64,000 bases of DNA, taken from contig CM030932.1 of the NCBI GenBank assembly GCA_018136815.1, forward strand, positions 5,184,407 to 5,248,406, given 5' to 3'. The position numbers and the translations under genes are program-made. This document shows, in pieces, positions 34,996-45,802 of this stretch (position 1 is its first letter; the number at the start of each line of letters is the position of its first letter). Source of the DNA: Isochrysis galbana. Lineage: Eukaryota > Haptophyta > Isochrysidales > Isochrysidaceae. Below the pieces are notes generated by a model. That model searched no databases, was not told the origin of the DNA, and saw only the letters and a list, made by a program, of their open reading frames with translations.

Positions 34996-35766
34996 TTTTA
35001 ATTAACTTCTTAATAGTCTCACCGCACACGCGGCCGTGGACCCTCTACTTTCTACTCACGCAGCAAAACTTTCTACACCCCCTCTCTCCCGGCCCTTTCC
35101 CCCCCGCCATCAGGCGACTCCCCCCGTGCACTACTAGGGGGATAGGGGAAAAGGGCTTAGATATGGTCGGTGGCCCGCGCCCCCCCCCGGTGATCCGTTC
35201 CCCCCTTCCTCCTATGCCTACCGGGCTGGCGGCGTCCTCAGTCCCGACTTCTCCTGTAAACAGGTGCGGGGCTTACATATTTTCCGGTGAGCGGAGCCCT
35301 CGCTCCGCCCACCCCCTTCTCCGCGCTCTGTCTCCCCTCTCCTGCAGGCACGCGCGATGGCGCGCCTGCGACAGGCCTGCAGCTGCCTCTGGCGACCCCT
35401 GGAGGCTCCTGGAGGCCAGCTCAGGGGGCAGAGGAGGCTGGGGCTGGGCCCTGGTCTCCCCTGCCTCTCCCTCGCCGGCGCTCCTGGGCCTCAGGGGCCC
35501 CCACTCTGCACCTGTCTGCCTGTCGAACAGGGGGGGAGGGGGGGTTGGAGCGATGGGCTGGCCACGACAGGCCAGGACGCGCGAGGCAGGCGAGCCTGCC
35601 ACTGAGAGAGTGGGTCAGCAGGGCAGTGGGCTCCTGGCAAGCCATTTGGCGTGCCAGGAGCGTGGGTGGTTCCTCCCCCACGGCAGGGGAGGAGTGGAGA
35701 GAGGGGGGGGCTCGTGCCCCCCCATGGGCGAGCTAAGTATAAACTTAGCTGAGAATAAACTTAGCT
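34996..35766 (-). mobile_element. SINE-like element, full length, 13-bp target duplication
   Basis: A 771-bp copy in reverse orientation. GAGAGCCTTTGAG is present on both sides (34983-34995 and 35767-35779). The AT-rich tail (TTTTAATTAACTTCTTAATAG as read on the plus strand) is at the left, and the head with CTAAGTTTATACTTAG at the right. The head is partly duplicated (AGCTAAGTTTATTCTCAGCTAAGTTTATACTTAG, read in pieces on the minus strand). Variable-length direct target duplications with an AT tail indicate target-primed retrotransposition. Open frames inside are conserved only because copies are similar. Confidence 0.85.
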
Positions 35767-35779
35767 GAGAGCCTTTGAG

Positions 35780-36345
35780 AAGCAAGGGTGGGGCCTAGAC
35801 GGCTAAAAAGTTCCGTCCTACATTATAGAATGATGGCGTCGTAGGACCCTGGGATTCCCCCTCGCAATGGCCCCCCTCGCGGGCCACCGGCGGGTGCACC
35901 TCCCACCAAAGTGGTGCGCGACGGCCCCCCCCCCCCCCCCCTGCCAGCCCCTGGCCGCTCAGGTCAGGTGCCCGCCTTTGGGTCCCGTCAGATCTCACCC
36001 AAACTGGGCCCTCTGAAAGGTTGCCCGCCATTGCTCCCGACCCCCCCCGCGCGGAGGGCCCGTCGGACTGTCGGCCGATGTCTGACACGCTTGCCAGACC
36101 ACCTCCCACCCTGACCCATGGCGCGGGCCTGCACATGCTCTCAGGTACCAACTTTTTGACGACCTCAGCCTCCCACACTCACGACCGACCGACGAGCATG
36201 CCGACACAGGTGACAGCGAGCGCGACGCGCTCGCACGGCCGCCACATCTCTGTCACACCCAACAGATCATGCACATCAGCGTCATCGCCGCACGCGAGCC
36301 ACAAAAAGCTGACACACACACACCCATGACCCACTCAGACATTCG
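35780..36345. other. intergenic, C-run rich
   Basis: No confident gene. C-runs at 35925-35941 and a proline/arginine-rich frame. Could contain a 5' exon or leader for the fragment at 36337. Confidence 0.4.
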
Positions 36346-36615
36346 ATGAAATCGTGAAGATCCTGAAGAGCCTCCGCTCCGTGAAGAACGTGGTGGTGCG
36401 CGTCAAGGCCGAGGCGTTTGGCATGCAATGGGCATCACAGCACTCCACCCAGCCCAAGTACACCGGCGTACTCGAGAAGTGGCAAGATGATGAGAAGAAC
36501 AAAATGCTCGTGCTCCGGGAAGGATCGGGGCGACGCCAGACGACCGAGATCGAGTCGCTCCGAACCGACGCGCTGGGCAACGACCTCGAGCTCGAGCTCC
36601 TACCTTATGAAGCAT
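36337..36615 (+). CDS. putative exon of an unidentified conserved-looking protein
   Basis: After a plausible acceptor (CCCACTCAG, about 36338) the frame reads TFDEIVKILKSLRSVKNVVV and later GVLEKWQDDEKNKMLVLREG and LGNDLELELLPYEA. Composition is that of a folded alpha/beta domain and unlike the low-complexity surroundings. The first exon and the downstream donor could not be fixed. No family is recognised. Confidence 0.4.
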
Positions 36616-37446
36616 GTTGTTGTTCGGCGTTGCTGTATGCGGGCGGTTCGGAAGCGATGGACGTGTCTTGGTGGGGAGGTGGAAAGGCGAAAGGCGGGTG
36701 GGTGGGAAGGGGTGAACGGCACACTTCCGCTACCATATGTGACTCACAGGGATCTTGTGCTGTGGCTTTGTGAGGTTGTGCATGTGGTTCTGATGCTGTA
36801 ACATGTTCTGTATGATGCATGGAACGAGAGGGACGGGATGAGCGACCGGAGGCAGCACGGGACGGGAGCAGACGGGCTGGCACTGGCGAGCCGTGAGCTG
36901 CATGGCGACGGAGGGCGAACGGGGCACGGAGAGGTCACACAGGGGGTGCGTCCGGGCGATGATCGCGGGACGCAGAAGATACATAGGAAAGAAGAAGGGA
37001 GGGGGGAAACACCCGGGAATTCTGGGAACACAGGGAAAACTAATAGAACGGGGAGGGGAGAAGGCCGCCAGAGACTGGAAAGGGGGGAGGAAGCCGCTGG
37101 CGCGGGAAACTCCGACCCCTCACTAGCCAAGGGAACAAGGGAAGCGCTGGGATCACCGCTGGGATCACATGAAGAAAGAGGAGGAAGGGATCCCAGCTGC
37201 AGGTTGCGCGCGCGGGGCGAGAAGAGAGGGAGAAAGAGAGGGAAATGAGCGCGAAGGGAAAGACATATTCTAAGGAAAGAACGTGTCGCATGGAATGGCT
37301 CTCCTGATGCACAACAAGCTAGATGGCTAGAAATTGTCAGCTCATTTTTTTCGCAAGAATATGAGCAAAAGCCTCGACATGGGACGAAGTCTGTGAGCTA
37401 TCTACGTGCCAGGCCGGGCTAGTATGCCCGCTAGAGGGATTCCATC

Positions 37447-37992
37447 CTATTTGCCATCCCTTGTGTCGTGTATGACATGCCCTTCTCCCTTAAAGGACGG
37501 GTCGTGATACCCAATGGAAACAGCAGCCGCGACTATGATGGCAGTGTCATCAGTATCTCCGAGTTCGCTCACTACTCGGCCGCTGCCATAAGTGAGTCCT
37601 CCCGTCACGACTTCGATTGGCAGCATGTTGCCGTAGGGGAAGGTGGCATAGATCTGGTCATGTTCCACGTGGTACCCCTCTGGCACACCCAACCGAACCT
37701 TGATGAGCATTGCTTCTCTGCCGCCTGGCACATGATCGACCATCCCTGGTATGGAGTTGAACTCGATCGCGTTGCGGCACGCACGCACGGCTGCTGTCGT
37801 CGCACCGCCAGACTCACGGTCACCATGCTGGTCGCAGCCGAAGCCGCATTGTACGAACATGAGCCGGTTGAGCGGACGAGTCTCGGCAATCTTCTTGGCG
37901 CCGAGGCCCAGCCGGCGCCACTCCTCGTTCCACGACGCCGATGATGTCGAGCAGCCACGCCTCGAGCCTAGGGCCACCACTCGGCGCAGCAT
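37447..37992 (-). CDS. Lin0512-family protein with probable organelle targeting peptide
   Basis: Single exon, 181 residues. From about residue 43 it matches the conserved-hypothetical Lin0512 family (TIGR02058/PF09585): RLMFVQCGFGCDQHG, AVRACRNAIEFNSIPG, a VPGGREAMLIKVRLGVP segment, FPYGNMLPIEVVTGG, and GDTDDTAIIVAAAVSIGYHDP. Family function is unknown to me. The first 25 residues (MLRRVVALGSRRGCSTSSAS) are Arg/Ser-rich without acidic residues, as in mitochondrial or plastid transit peptides. The ATG at 37992 is the only one that supplies this leader. The gene's 5' end lies only 75 bp from a SINE-like element. Confidence 0.85.
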   Translation of the reverse strand: MLRRVVALGSRRGCSTSSASWNEEWRRLGLGAKKIAETRPLNRLMFVQCGFGCDQHGDRESGGATTAAVRACRNAIEFNSIPGMVDHVPGGREAMLIKVRLGVPEGYHVEHDQIYATFPYGNMLPIEVVTGGLTYGSGRVVSELGDTDDTAIIVAAAVSIGYHDPSFKGEGHVIHDTRDGK

Positions 37993-38066
37993 TGTGAGGC
38001 CGACCTCTCTGGTCTCTGGTTCTTTTCCCCCTTCCGTTCGTTCCGCTTCTCTCTGTGAACGACTGA

Positions 38067-38490
38067 ACTAAGTTTATACTTGATTCGCCCATGGGGGGGC
38101 ACGAGCCCCCCTCTCTCCTCTCTCTCCACTCCTCCCCTGCCGTGGGGGAGGAACCACCCATCCTCCTGGCATGCCTGATGGCTTGCCAGGAGGCCACTGC
38201 CCTGCTGACCCACTCTCCCACTGACAGGCACGCCTGGTTCGCTCGTCCTGGCCCCTCGTGGCCAGCCCATCGCTCCAACCCCCCCTCCCCCCCTGGTCGA
38301 CAGGCAGACAGGTGCAGATTGGGGGGCCCAGAGGCCCAGGAGCGCCAGCGAGGGAGAGGCAGGGGAGGTCAGGGCCCAGCCCCAGCCTCCTCTGCCCCCT
38401 GAACTGGCCTCCAGGAGCCTCCAGGGGTCGCCAGAGCCAGAGGCAGCTGCAGGCCTGTCGCAGGCGCGCCGTCGCGCGTGCCGCAGGAGA
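38067..38490 (+). mobile_element. SINE-like element, 3'-truncated copy
   Basis: Head intact (AACTAAGTTTATACTTG then CCCATGGGGGGGCACGAGCC). Sequence matches the family until GCCGCAGGAGA, then breaks into unrelated DNA at 38490. It sits immediately upstream of the minus-strand Lin0512-family gene, so it forms part of that gene's promoter region. Confidence 0.8.
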
Positions 38491-39258
38491 TAGCCGATTT
38501 TGGTCTCGAAATTCGAAGATTTGAGTTTTATTTTACTGTTACGATAATTGTCCACGCGTTTAAGGTGAAAAATGGAGATGGCAGAAATGGGACCCTCGCG
38601 TTCTGATTTCCTCCCCCCCCCCCCCCCACGGATTTTCAGCATATTCCATATTCCCCGTTGCATAATTTTTTTTTATTCGTCCCCTGCGTAGTTTTTTACC
38701 CGAAACGTTTTTTTTCTTCAGCGTGGACGTGGACTCGAGGAGAGGGGATGCGGGGGTGCGCAGGGTCGGGACGTGCGGGGGTGCGCAGGGTCGGTGCGTG
38801 CACTGGCACTGGAGGGGGAGGGGGGACAAATATCAAATATCGAGGGGAGGGGGCAGGGGGCAGTGTGCCCCCGTGCCCCCCCCCCGATATCACTCGGACA
38901 CCTGGCTCGCCAGGCTTGTCGGGAGTCCAGTCAGCTAGTGGGGTTGGCTAGGATATAACATTAATTATCATATTATAGAAAAACAAACACAAACTCCACC
39001 AGGCCTGCTCGAGCCACACACTCTGAACCAGGCTCAAGGTAGTGCAGCTGGGCCGGACCCCGGAAACCGAAACCGATGAAGAAGGAGAGAAGGGGGGAAG
39101 GGACGGAAGAGGGGGTAAGAGAGTTAAGGGCGAAGTCGATAGAGAGGTAGCGAAGCTGGACCGTAGTAGGTATTAGTCCAGAATCTGCAGATTTTTTTAT
39201 AACGGAGGACTCAAGCGCCACTTGAGTCTAGCTGGACCTATAAACCGCATTTTCCGAG
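38491..39258. other. intergenic with dispersed repeat copy 2
   Basis: No gene. A C-run at 38612-38627 is followed by short direct repeats of GTGCGCAGGGTCGG (38756-38794). 39030-39200 is the second copy of the dispersed repeat described at 23450-23625. Confidence 0.5.
39030..39200. repeat. dispersed repeat, copy 2
   Basis: Same block order as 23450-23625, including GGCCGGACCCCGGAAAC and GTTAAGGGCG. Reverse-strand translations of both copies retain similar peptides (FRGPA and SECxxRxGL), probably a by-product of nucleotide similarity. Confidence 0.6.
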
Positions 39259-40152
39259 TCATTTGCCTTCGCCAGTCTCGTCTTCACGAATCAAAGGCTC
39301 CGGGCTTGTGAAAAACATTGCCGAGACCGCATACATCACTGGCGACACGCGGTGGAAAAGGGAGCCGTAGACGCTTTCTAACTGGTGTGTGACTAAATCT
39401 TTGGACTCTTCTACGTAAACTTGTGGCGGACAAGGCCGACCGCAACACCAGGAGCCAGCGATCATGTCCATGGCTGTGCCTATGATGTGGGCGCACACAT
39501 CTTCCGAGTCAAAATGAAAGCTGCGACGGACAGCTTCACAGTGGTTGATGCAATCTAAGAGTTGCCTGTTGCACAATTTTGTGAGAGATGGATCAGTGCC
39601 TCCTGGTGCACAACACATGTCGTGCTGCCGACAGCAGCCATCTGTGCAAGAAGGTTTGCCGTCCCCGGAGAGGATGGCACCCTTGTACAGTGGGCCACAG
39701 TGCGGTTCGTCGGCATCCCACTCGGACAAAGGGGCGCCGTTGCACCAATCGCTCCCGCAAAAGTTCCCACACATTTGGCCAGACCTGTCGAAGGCAAGGA
39801 GTCGCATAATGCATTTCACGTGTTGTGGTTCACGAGCCACTCACACGGCAATAAAGGAAGACTTTCAGCCGCAGGCGACTGTCGAGCGCGCATGGAACAA
39901 AGCCAGGGCTATTTAGCCCTGGCCGAATGTCAAGCGCGCATGCGCACGAGCAAGGGATCGCAGACAGAGGCAAACTGCAGCCTGCAGCATATCAATCTGG
40001 CAAGCGCACCATGGTGCCTCAAGCTGCAACTCCGCAGGCGTGCTCGGTGAGCTCATCCTGAAGAAGACGGTGGTACCAAGGAAGATGGCCAGCACGGCCA
40101 AGACTCGCCGGCGCCACGCGCCTACGCTTGGTTTGGCGGCGGTGTCGATCAT
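39259..40152 (-). CDS. secretory phospholipase A2-like protein with N-terminal membrane anchor
   Basis: Two exons: 40152-40010 and 39784-39259, joined by a phase-2 intron (CCATG|GTGCGC to CGACAG|G) that rebuilds Trp, giving 222 residues. Residues 15-33 (RRRVLAVLAIFLGTTVFFR) form a signal anchor or uncleaved signal peptide. The core is cysteine-rich and includes CGNFCGSDWCNG, a Gly-rich segment, and CCRQHDMCC, the C-C-x-x-H-D-x-C active site of the PLA2 superfamily with its His-Asp pair. Such enzymes hydrolyse the sn-2 ester of phospholipids with Ca2+. The C-terminal half, with CCGRPCPP and a hydrophobic VSPVMYAVSAMFF stretch, is not typical. Single gene, no operon context. A catalytic role in lipid turnover is likely but unproven. 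Confidence 0.75.
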
Positions 40153-41979
40153 GTTGCCATCCGCCAACAGGCCCCTCGCCCGCACTCACCTCGCAGCTCC
40201 CTCCTTCACGCTGGTGTTGTTCCCCGGATACAGAATCCGTCGAGTAGAGTACATCTAATATCTAGTACAATAGTTCATGTGAAAAAGGACTCCTTGTAGG
40301 CCTCTCGCGAGGGAGAAGACCGTAGAGAGTAGAGATACTCTTCATAGTGTGAACTGCGAACTGCGGGTTAGCGGGTTAAGGCCGCGTTGCCGCGTTCCAT
40401 CGGATATGGGACTCGTGCCGCCGGAGGCGGCTCAGCGCCGAGCCCTCCCGCCACCCATCCAACCCATCCAACCTCTATCCGCGCGAGCGCACGGCTTGTT
40501 GCGCGTTGCGCACTGGCAATAGCACAGTGGCACCAAACAGGTCGCCATCTTGGCCTTCTGCACCACACCTAGGGTCTCTAAGTCCCCTTCCACCTATGGG
40601 AGGCTCCCTCACCCAAGAGCATCCCCTGGAGGAAGGCAGATATGCTGCCCTCCCCAGGGTGGCAGTCAACCTGCTCCCTTGCCCTCCTCCTCCTCTCTCG
40701 CATGGCTCCTTCCTCCTTCCTCGGGAAGAAGCTGCAACCCACCCTCCTCCCGCGAGGTGCCTACCACATCGAGTGCATGCCGGTGGGGAGAGGTACTGTC
40801 TGAGTGTGAGAAGTCGGGTGCGAGAACTGGCATTGTGCCAGCGAAGACGAGTTTGTGTGGCATAAGCATAAGGCATAGGGGGGCAGCAAGGGACAAGGGC
40901 AGCCCGCTTTCCGCTTTACCAATCCCGTAAGTTTGGGTTTGGCTCTACACTAATGCCAACTTGGTTGTTGGTTGAGAGAGTCTTTCGTTTTTCAGCATAT
41001 TCTGTTTCTTTCCCTTTCCCTTCTCCCCCCCCCCCCCCACTCCTCATGCCAAAACGTACGCGCACGCAGCACGCACCCACCATCTGCTGCTCACGCGCAA
41101 CGCACACCCACACCACACCGTCACACCGCCACACCCAATCAATACCCACCCACCACACCCCGCTCAGCTGACCCGACTCCTCCTCCTGCTCTTGCCTCCA
41201 TCCTCCTCCTCCTCCGCCTCCACCACCACCACCTCCTCCTCCTCCACCACCACCACCTCCTCCTCCTCCTCCTCCTCGTCGTCGTCGTCTCCTCGTCCAC
41301 CACCAAATCCACGATCGTCTCTCGCCATGCCCGCTTCCGCTTCCGACTCAAAGAATGGCGACTCGAGAGAAGCTTGCGGCAGCAGCGGCGGCGCCCGTCC
41401 GTCGAGGTCTCCTCCTCCTCCCTCTCCTCCTCCTCCGCTCCTCCATGAAGATGCGCTGACGGCGGACCATCGCCATCGCCCCTCGCGCCGACCGCGGCCA
41501 GCACTCCAGCACGTCCCCTTGTTTTGTTTCTTTAGAGCTGAAAGGCCATAAATTTCTGTCAAAAATTCGATTTCGATCGACTACCCAAATTTGACCAAAA
41601 AATTGACAAAACTTGCACGGGATTGGTAAAGCCCGTTGTGATGGGGTGTCCCATCCCGAACCCCGAACGCCAAAGGGCCAGTGTGCTCTCTGTCTCTAAA
41701 CGTGGGCCCTTCGTTCTTAAAAATGAGAGTTAGTTGAGGGCACTGTCTCACATCATTTTGCCCTCATTCGGCCCCACATCCCTCCCCCTCACCCCCAATT
41801 GAAGGCGCACACGTGCACATGATGCAACTGCACAGTAACTTTGTAGCACATCGCCCGCACACCAGGAGTGTGGCAGCCCATGCAGGGACGACAAGACAGA
41901 TAGGCATCCCCGTTTGCAGCAAGTCCAGCGAGGCGTACAGCGCGTGTGTACCTAGTGTGAACCATGATGCCGTGGCGCA
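40153..41979. other. intergenic
   Basis: No confident gene. 40500-40900 holds GC-rich plus-strand frames. 41175-41290 is an imperfect CTC/CAC trinucleotide tract that produces poly-Ser, poly-Pro and poly-Glu frames. An ATG at 41328 (MPASASDSKNGD) opens a short low-complexity ORF ending near 41551, too weak to call. Confidence 0.5.
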
Positions 41980-42963
41980 CTAGTCGTAATACCAGTCAAG
42001 GAAGAGGAGCGAAAACGACGCAACAATGAGGAACGTGAGAATGAGGAGCCGAAAGTCACGTGAGTGTTTTGCAGCCGAATCGAGGTATCTATTCCCTAGC
42101 ACGATATTCTCTGAGGTATTCTCCGCGTCAGTTGAGAGCTGCGCGATGTCGTGGCTCTGCTGCTCAATCTTTGTCGCAAAGAGATGGGAGAGGTTTGACA
42201 CTTCAAGCATGCTAGCCTCTGCTCTCCGTGCTAGCTCCACTTGTTGCTCAAGCTCAGCACGCAACGCTTCATTCTCGAGCTGCAGCTCTGCCTGCTCGGC
42301 CTCATCGAGCTCCTCTTCTGGAAGTAACTCATCGGCACACCAATCAGTCTGCACGTCACCAGCGGTACCCATAGACGAGGTGAGACTCTCGGCACCCAGT
42401 GCATTCGCACCTCCCTTGCTGAGGTTGCCAAAAGCGCCACCACCCCAAGCCATTTGTCTTGAACCTGCAGCATGGGCTGCGCCGAGGCGTCCCTCGCGGA
42501 CCTCCATCGCGCGTCGAAGACGCACTCCCCGATGCTCATCACAAATTTTTGCGACGGCACGCAGCTCGTCCGTTAGATGCTGCAACATCGCTTGGCGATG
42601 CTCGCCTGCCTGTCTGCTTCTTTTCGATGAACCATCACTTACGATTGCCCGGGTGAGCTGGTCTATCCTTTCCGCGCACGTCTTCAAGAAGGCCTCACCC
42701 TCGGCGTCTAGCTCGTCACGCTCCTCCTCGGTTAGCCCATTTAGCCCATCGTCAAGGATGTAGGCTGGCTGGCTGGCGAGGAGGTGGGCAGCCATCGCGC
42801 CAATGCGGTGGAGCGTGCTCGCAGCGTCAGTGCGGAAGGTATCCGGCGCACTGTGCACTGGTTTGAGTAGCTCGTCGGCCGGCGTGCCCAGTCCCAGGCG
42901 AGAGCGCTGCAGCCTGAGCGCATCGCGCCACTCTTTTGTGCGATCGACCGACGACGTCCCCAT
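41980..42963 (-). CDS. syntaxin-18/SYP81-type ER Qa-SNARE
   Basis: Single exon, 327 residues, starting at MGTSSVDRTKEWRDAL. The Asp-Arg-Thr-Lys-x-Trp start is typical of the syntaxin-18/Ufe1 N-terminal domain, which forms a helical bundle (residues about 1-180). A Gly/Ala-rich linker and an acidic EEELDEAEQAELQLENEAL helix lead into the SNARE motif (about 235-300), containing EVSNLSHLFATKIEQQSHDIAQL with the central Gln. A tail anchor (LLILTFLIVASFSLLFLDWYYD) ends the protein. The family acts at the ER in retrograde Golgi-to-ER fusion. An upstream in-frame extension (CA-repeat encoded) is rejected as leader. Confidence 0.85.
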   Translation of the reverse strand: MGTSSVDRTKEWRDALRLQRSRLGLGTPADELLKPVHSAPDTFRTDAASTLHRIGAMAAHLLASQPAYILDDGLNGLTEEERDELDAEGEAFLKTCAERIDQLTRAIVSDGSSKRSRQAGEHRQAMLQHLTDELRAVAKICDEHRGVRLRRAMEVREGRLGAAHAAGSRQMAWGGGAFGNLSKGGANALGAESLTSSMGTAGDVQTDWCADELLPEEELDEAEQAELQLENEALRAELEQQVELARRAEASMLEVSNLSHLFATKIEQQSHDIAQLSTDAENTSENIVLGNRYLDSAAKHSRDFRLLILTFLIVASFSLLFLDWYYD

Positions 42964-43034
42964 CTTGCCGCCGCAGCGCGTCCCCGACGGGAAGAGAGCT
43001 GGCTCACACACACACACACAGATTTTACACACTA
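42964..43034. other. 5' flank of SNARE gene with CA repeat
   Basis: An (AC)n stretch at 43003-43020 lies just upstream of the SNARE ATG, followed by the MITE terminus. Confidence 0.5.
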
Positions 43035-43577
43035 GGAGTACTCTAACCCCTTACAGAAAGATGGTTCAAAATCTCAGAAAGCTTGTTTGGAGAGATGGTT
43101 GACATGTACACCAAAGCTTGCCGGAAAGCTTGTCCAATCTATGGTCGGAATGAGAATGGCACCAAAGCTCGATAAAGCTCGGTCGGGCCTTATTTATGGA
43201 AAGGCTATTTATGGTACGTTCCCGTCCCGACTGTATGTACGACAATACCTTCTTGTGCTACTCATCACACTTCATACTCTATGAGACTCTATGATAACTC
43301 TCTCCTCTCTTGCAGTGACAACTTGCGGCGCCGCTGCGCCTCTGCACCTCTGTTCGCCTCTCGAGCTCGGGCCACGGGCCACGGCTCTCGACTTGCGCCT
43401 AAAGCGCGCGGACGCGCGGAGGTCTGGAGCCCGGGCGCCCGAGCGCTGCGCGCCCGAAAAGCTTGCTCATAGATGGCTTGCCACATCGGCAAAGCTTGCC
43501 ATCTAGATTGAGATTGTTGGCTTCAGCAAAGCTTGCAACAATAGATGCCATCTTTCTGTAAGAGGTTAGAGTACTCC
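43035..43577. mobile_element. MITE, 543 bp, 30-bp terminal inverted repeats
   Basis: GGAGTACTCTAACC-CTTACAG... at 43035-43064 and its reverse complement at 43548-43577 match at 29 of 30 positions. Subterminal copies of AAAGCTTGCC/T are scattered in both orientations. No open frame. The flanks (CTA left, GTA right) do not give a clear target duplication, so the superfamily is not assigned. It sits about 70 bp upstream of the SNARE gene start. Confidence 0.75.
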
Positions 43578-44906
43578 GTAGGAGTACCGCTCGCCGCTCG
43601 CCTCTCTCGTGGGCTCCGCTAACCGCTAACCCCACACCTACACCCCCACACCCCCACACAGACGCTCTTTCCCACACAGTTCTTCTTCAACCTCTTCTTG
43701 TTTCCTCTTCTCTAGAAGTAGTCCCCCTTTCGGTGTGCTCCTCGAGGTTGTACTGTCACACACCGCTCGCGTCATCGGCTCCGCCGCCGCGGCTCCCCTC
43801 CACCTCCGCTTCAACACCAACTTCCACACCACACCGGGTCTTCTATTCTTCGACCTATCACAGGGAGGGCGCGCCCTCCTATGCTTGAGGAGGAGCACGC
43901 GGCGCGCCGCGCCGCGCAGCATGTCACTATCGCGCGTTATATGATACCAACGGTGGCCATTAACAGGGCACACCAATAACAGTATCACGTGCAAATCACA
44001 AATCACACGTCACACGCACACGCACACACGCCCAAATGGTTTCCCAAACGCACACACGGGGGATTGCGTGGAAGACTCGCACAAACGAACGAGGAGAGAA
44101 GGGGAGGAGAGATCATGGCTCGACCCATGCGGCCCTCTCGCCCTCCTCATCCCACTATACGTTCTATGGCACTCATCACCACTCAAGCCAACCGCGTGTC
44201 GGATCCAGAGTATTTCCACAATACTCTAGACGGATCCGATGGCTTGTGTGTCTTTTAACTTTAGGATGGGCATTGTGTTCTTGAGAAGTGATCGCCGTTT
44301 ACTTCGAGACTCTTCGTTGTGGCTTCGTTTCAGTTGGCTGCATTCTTCTCCGGACTCGTTTCTTTGATTGTGGCGACTGTTTACGTGAGTTTTCGGAGTG
44401 TCTCTTTGTTGACTGGGCGGTTTTGTGAGTGATGTGTGATCGTGGTTTGTGTCGCCATGTAGCGCGCGCGCTCCCTCTCTCTTTCTCAAGACTGTGCTCT
44501 ATGCCCCTTGAGACTTGCCCCACGAACAAGCATTCGCTTGTTTCGACACCGCGACACGACCTTACGACTTACGACTTTACTCCCTACTCTGAAGCAGTAC
44601 TTTAGTAGCAGTGTGGCAGTAGTATTTTCCTTTCCGCTGTTCCGCTTCTCGCCTCTTCCCGCCAGATTGATCTCAAGTGATCCATGATCGTCGAGGAATT
44701 CTTTCTCTTCTTCCGTTTTGTTCTCTCACAGAATTCCCTCGGATCGATCTCAGCTTTCATATACTCAAGCACTCCCCCCCTCCCCCCCCTCCCCCTCCCT
44801 CCCCCGCAGCAGGAGAGGAACCCGCACTCACTCCTCCCACACACACCCCTCGCCCCCCCCCCCCCCCACCCTCTGGATGTTTATATGTTCGGACGGCGGC
44901 TCTCTC

Positions 44907-44980
<74 letters not shown>

Positions 44981-44987
44981 CCTCCCT

Positions 44988-45018
<31 letters not shown>

Positions 45019-45025
45019 CCTCCCT

Positions 45026-45080
<55 letters not shown>

Positions 45081-45244
45081 CCTCCCTCCCTCCCTCTCTC
45101 TCTCTCTCCCTCCCCCCCCCCACCCCCTTCCCCCCCCCCCGCCCTCTCTCTCTTTCTGCCCGCCCCAGTGCAGCGGCCGAGCGAGCGAGCGAGAGCTGCT
45201 TGCTGGTGGAGGGCGGCCAGCCCTTCTCGCTCCCTGTGGCGATC
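43578..45244. other. intergenic with long CT microsatellite
   Basis: No gene seen between 43578 and 44880. 44775-45140 is pyrimidine-only, mostly (CT)n with CCCT interruptions, directly upstream of the J-domain ORF. In one frame it extends that ORF as a poly-Ser/Leu leader, which I reject as coding. Confidence 0.6.
44901..45111 (+). repeat. (CT)n microsatellite
   Basis: About 210 bp of CT dinucleotides with periodic CCCT blocks and one CTGTCTGTCTGT interruption. Confidence 0.9.
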
Positions 45245-45802
45245 ATGCTGCGTGTGAGTGCACGCTGCATCAGCAGTGCCGGGCACGCACGTAAGGTGCT
45301 GGGGTTGTCGCCCTCAGCCGCCACATCTGTGCGCGAACTCAAGGCGGCCTTCAGGCGGAGGGCATTAGAGACTCATCCAGACCATGGCGGGAGCTCAGAA
45401 CGCTTCCGCGAGGTGAGCCTGGCCTACTCCACCTTGGTCAGGAATCTTGGTGGCCAACCGCAAGATCCGAGCACGTCGACATCGAGTGGACAGAGTGGCA
45501 TGCCAGAAGGCTGGTCACCAACGGAAGAAGAGTTTGAAGAGGAGTTCACCAAGTGGCAAAAGAAGATGAGGGAGGTGAGGGAGCCTTCCGTAGCACTCGT
45601 GTGAGGCATGCGTAAGAATAGCAGTGATGATCACAAACCCGTTTCTTACAGCAGCACATATCTCTTGACCCTGGAATGGTCGGTGTGCAGGAAGAAGCCG
45701 AGCAGGAAAGACGGCACCAACATGAAGCTGCACATGCTGTTCCCAAATTCTTCACTTGGCGCCTTGGGCTACGGATTTTGGTGGCATACCTCATGTTCAG
45801 AG
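45245..45802 (+). CDS. J-domain (DnaJ-like) protein with C-terminal membrane segment, 3' end unresolved
   Basis: Exon 1 is 45245-45574 (110 codons, start MLRVSARCISSAGHARKVLG). The J domain (about residues 15-65) contains LGLSPSAATSVRELKAAFRR and the HPD motif in LETHPDHGGS. A short Ser/Gly linker and an acidic helix (EEEFEEEFTKWQKKMRE) follow. Exon 2, 45691-45802, continues in phase 0 with EEAEQERRHQHEAA and a hydrophobic basic stretch (FTWRLGLRILVAYLMF), a likely membrane segment. The first 20 residues are basic and Ser-rich, compatible with organelle import. Small J proteins with one membrane helix recruit Hsp70 or act as respiratory complex factors. The next donor AGAG|GTGAG is good, but the last exon could not be placed. 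Confidence 0.7.

Noticed and set aside
41164-41562. Poly-Glu/Gly minus ORF and poly-Ser/Pro plus ORFs
   Set aside because: Products of an imperfect trinucleotide tract read in different frames.
41630-41715. Possible 5S-like RNA segment (GGGTGTCCCATCCCGAACCCC)
   Set aside because: Only a short superficial resemblance. The conserved 5S internal control region and pairing are absent.
44684-45244. In-frame poly-Ser/Leu N-terminal extension of the J-domain protein
   Set aside because: Encoded by the (CT)n microsatellite. The J domain starts naturally at the ATG at 45245.
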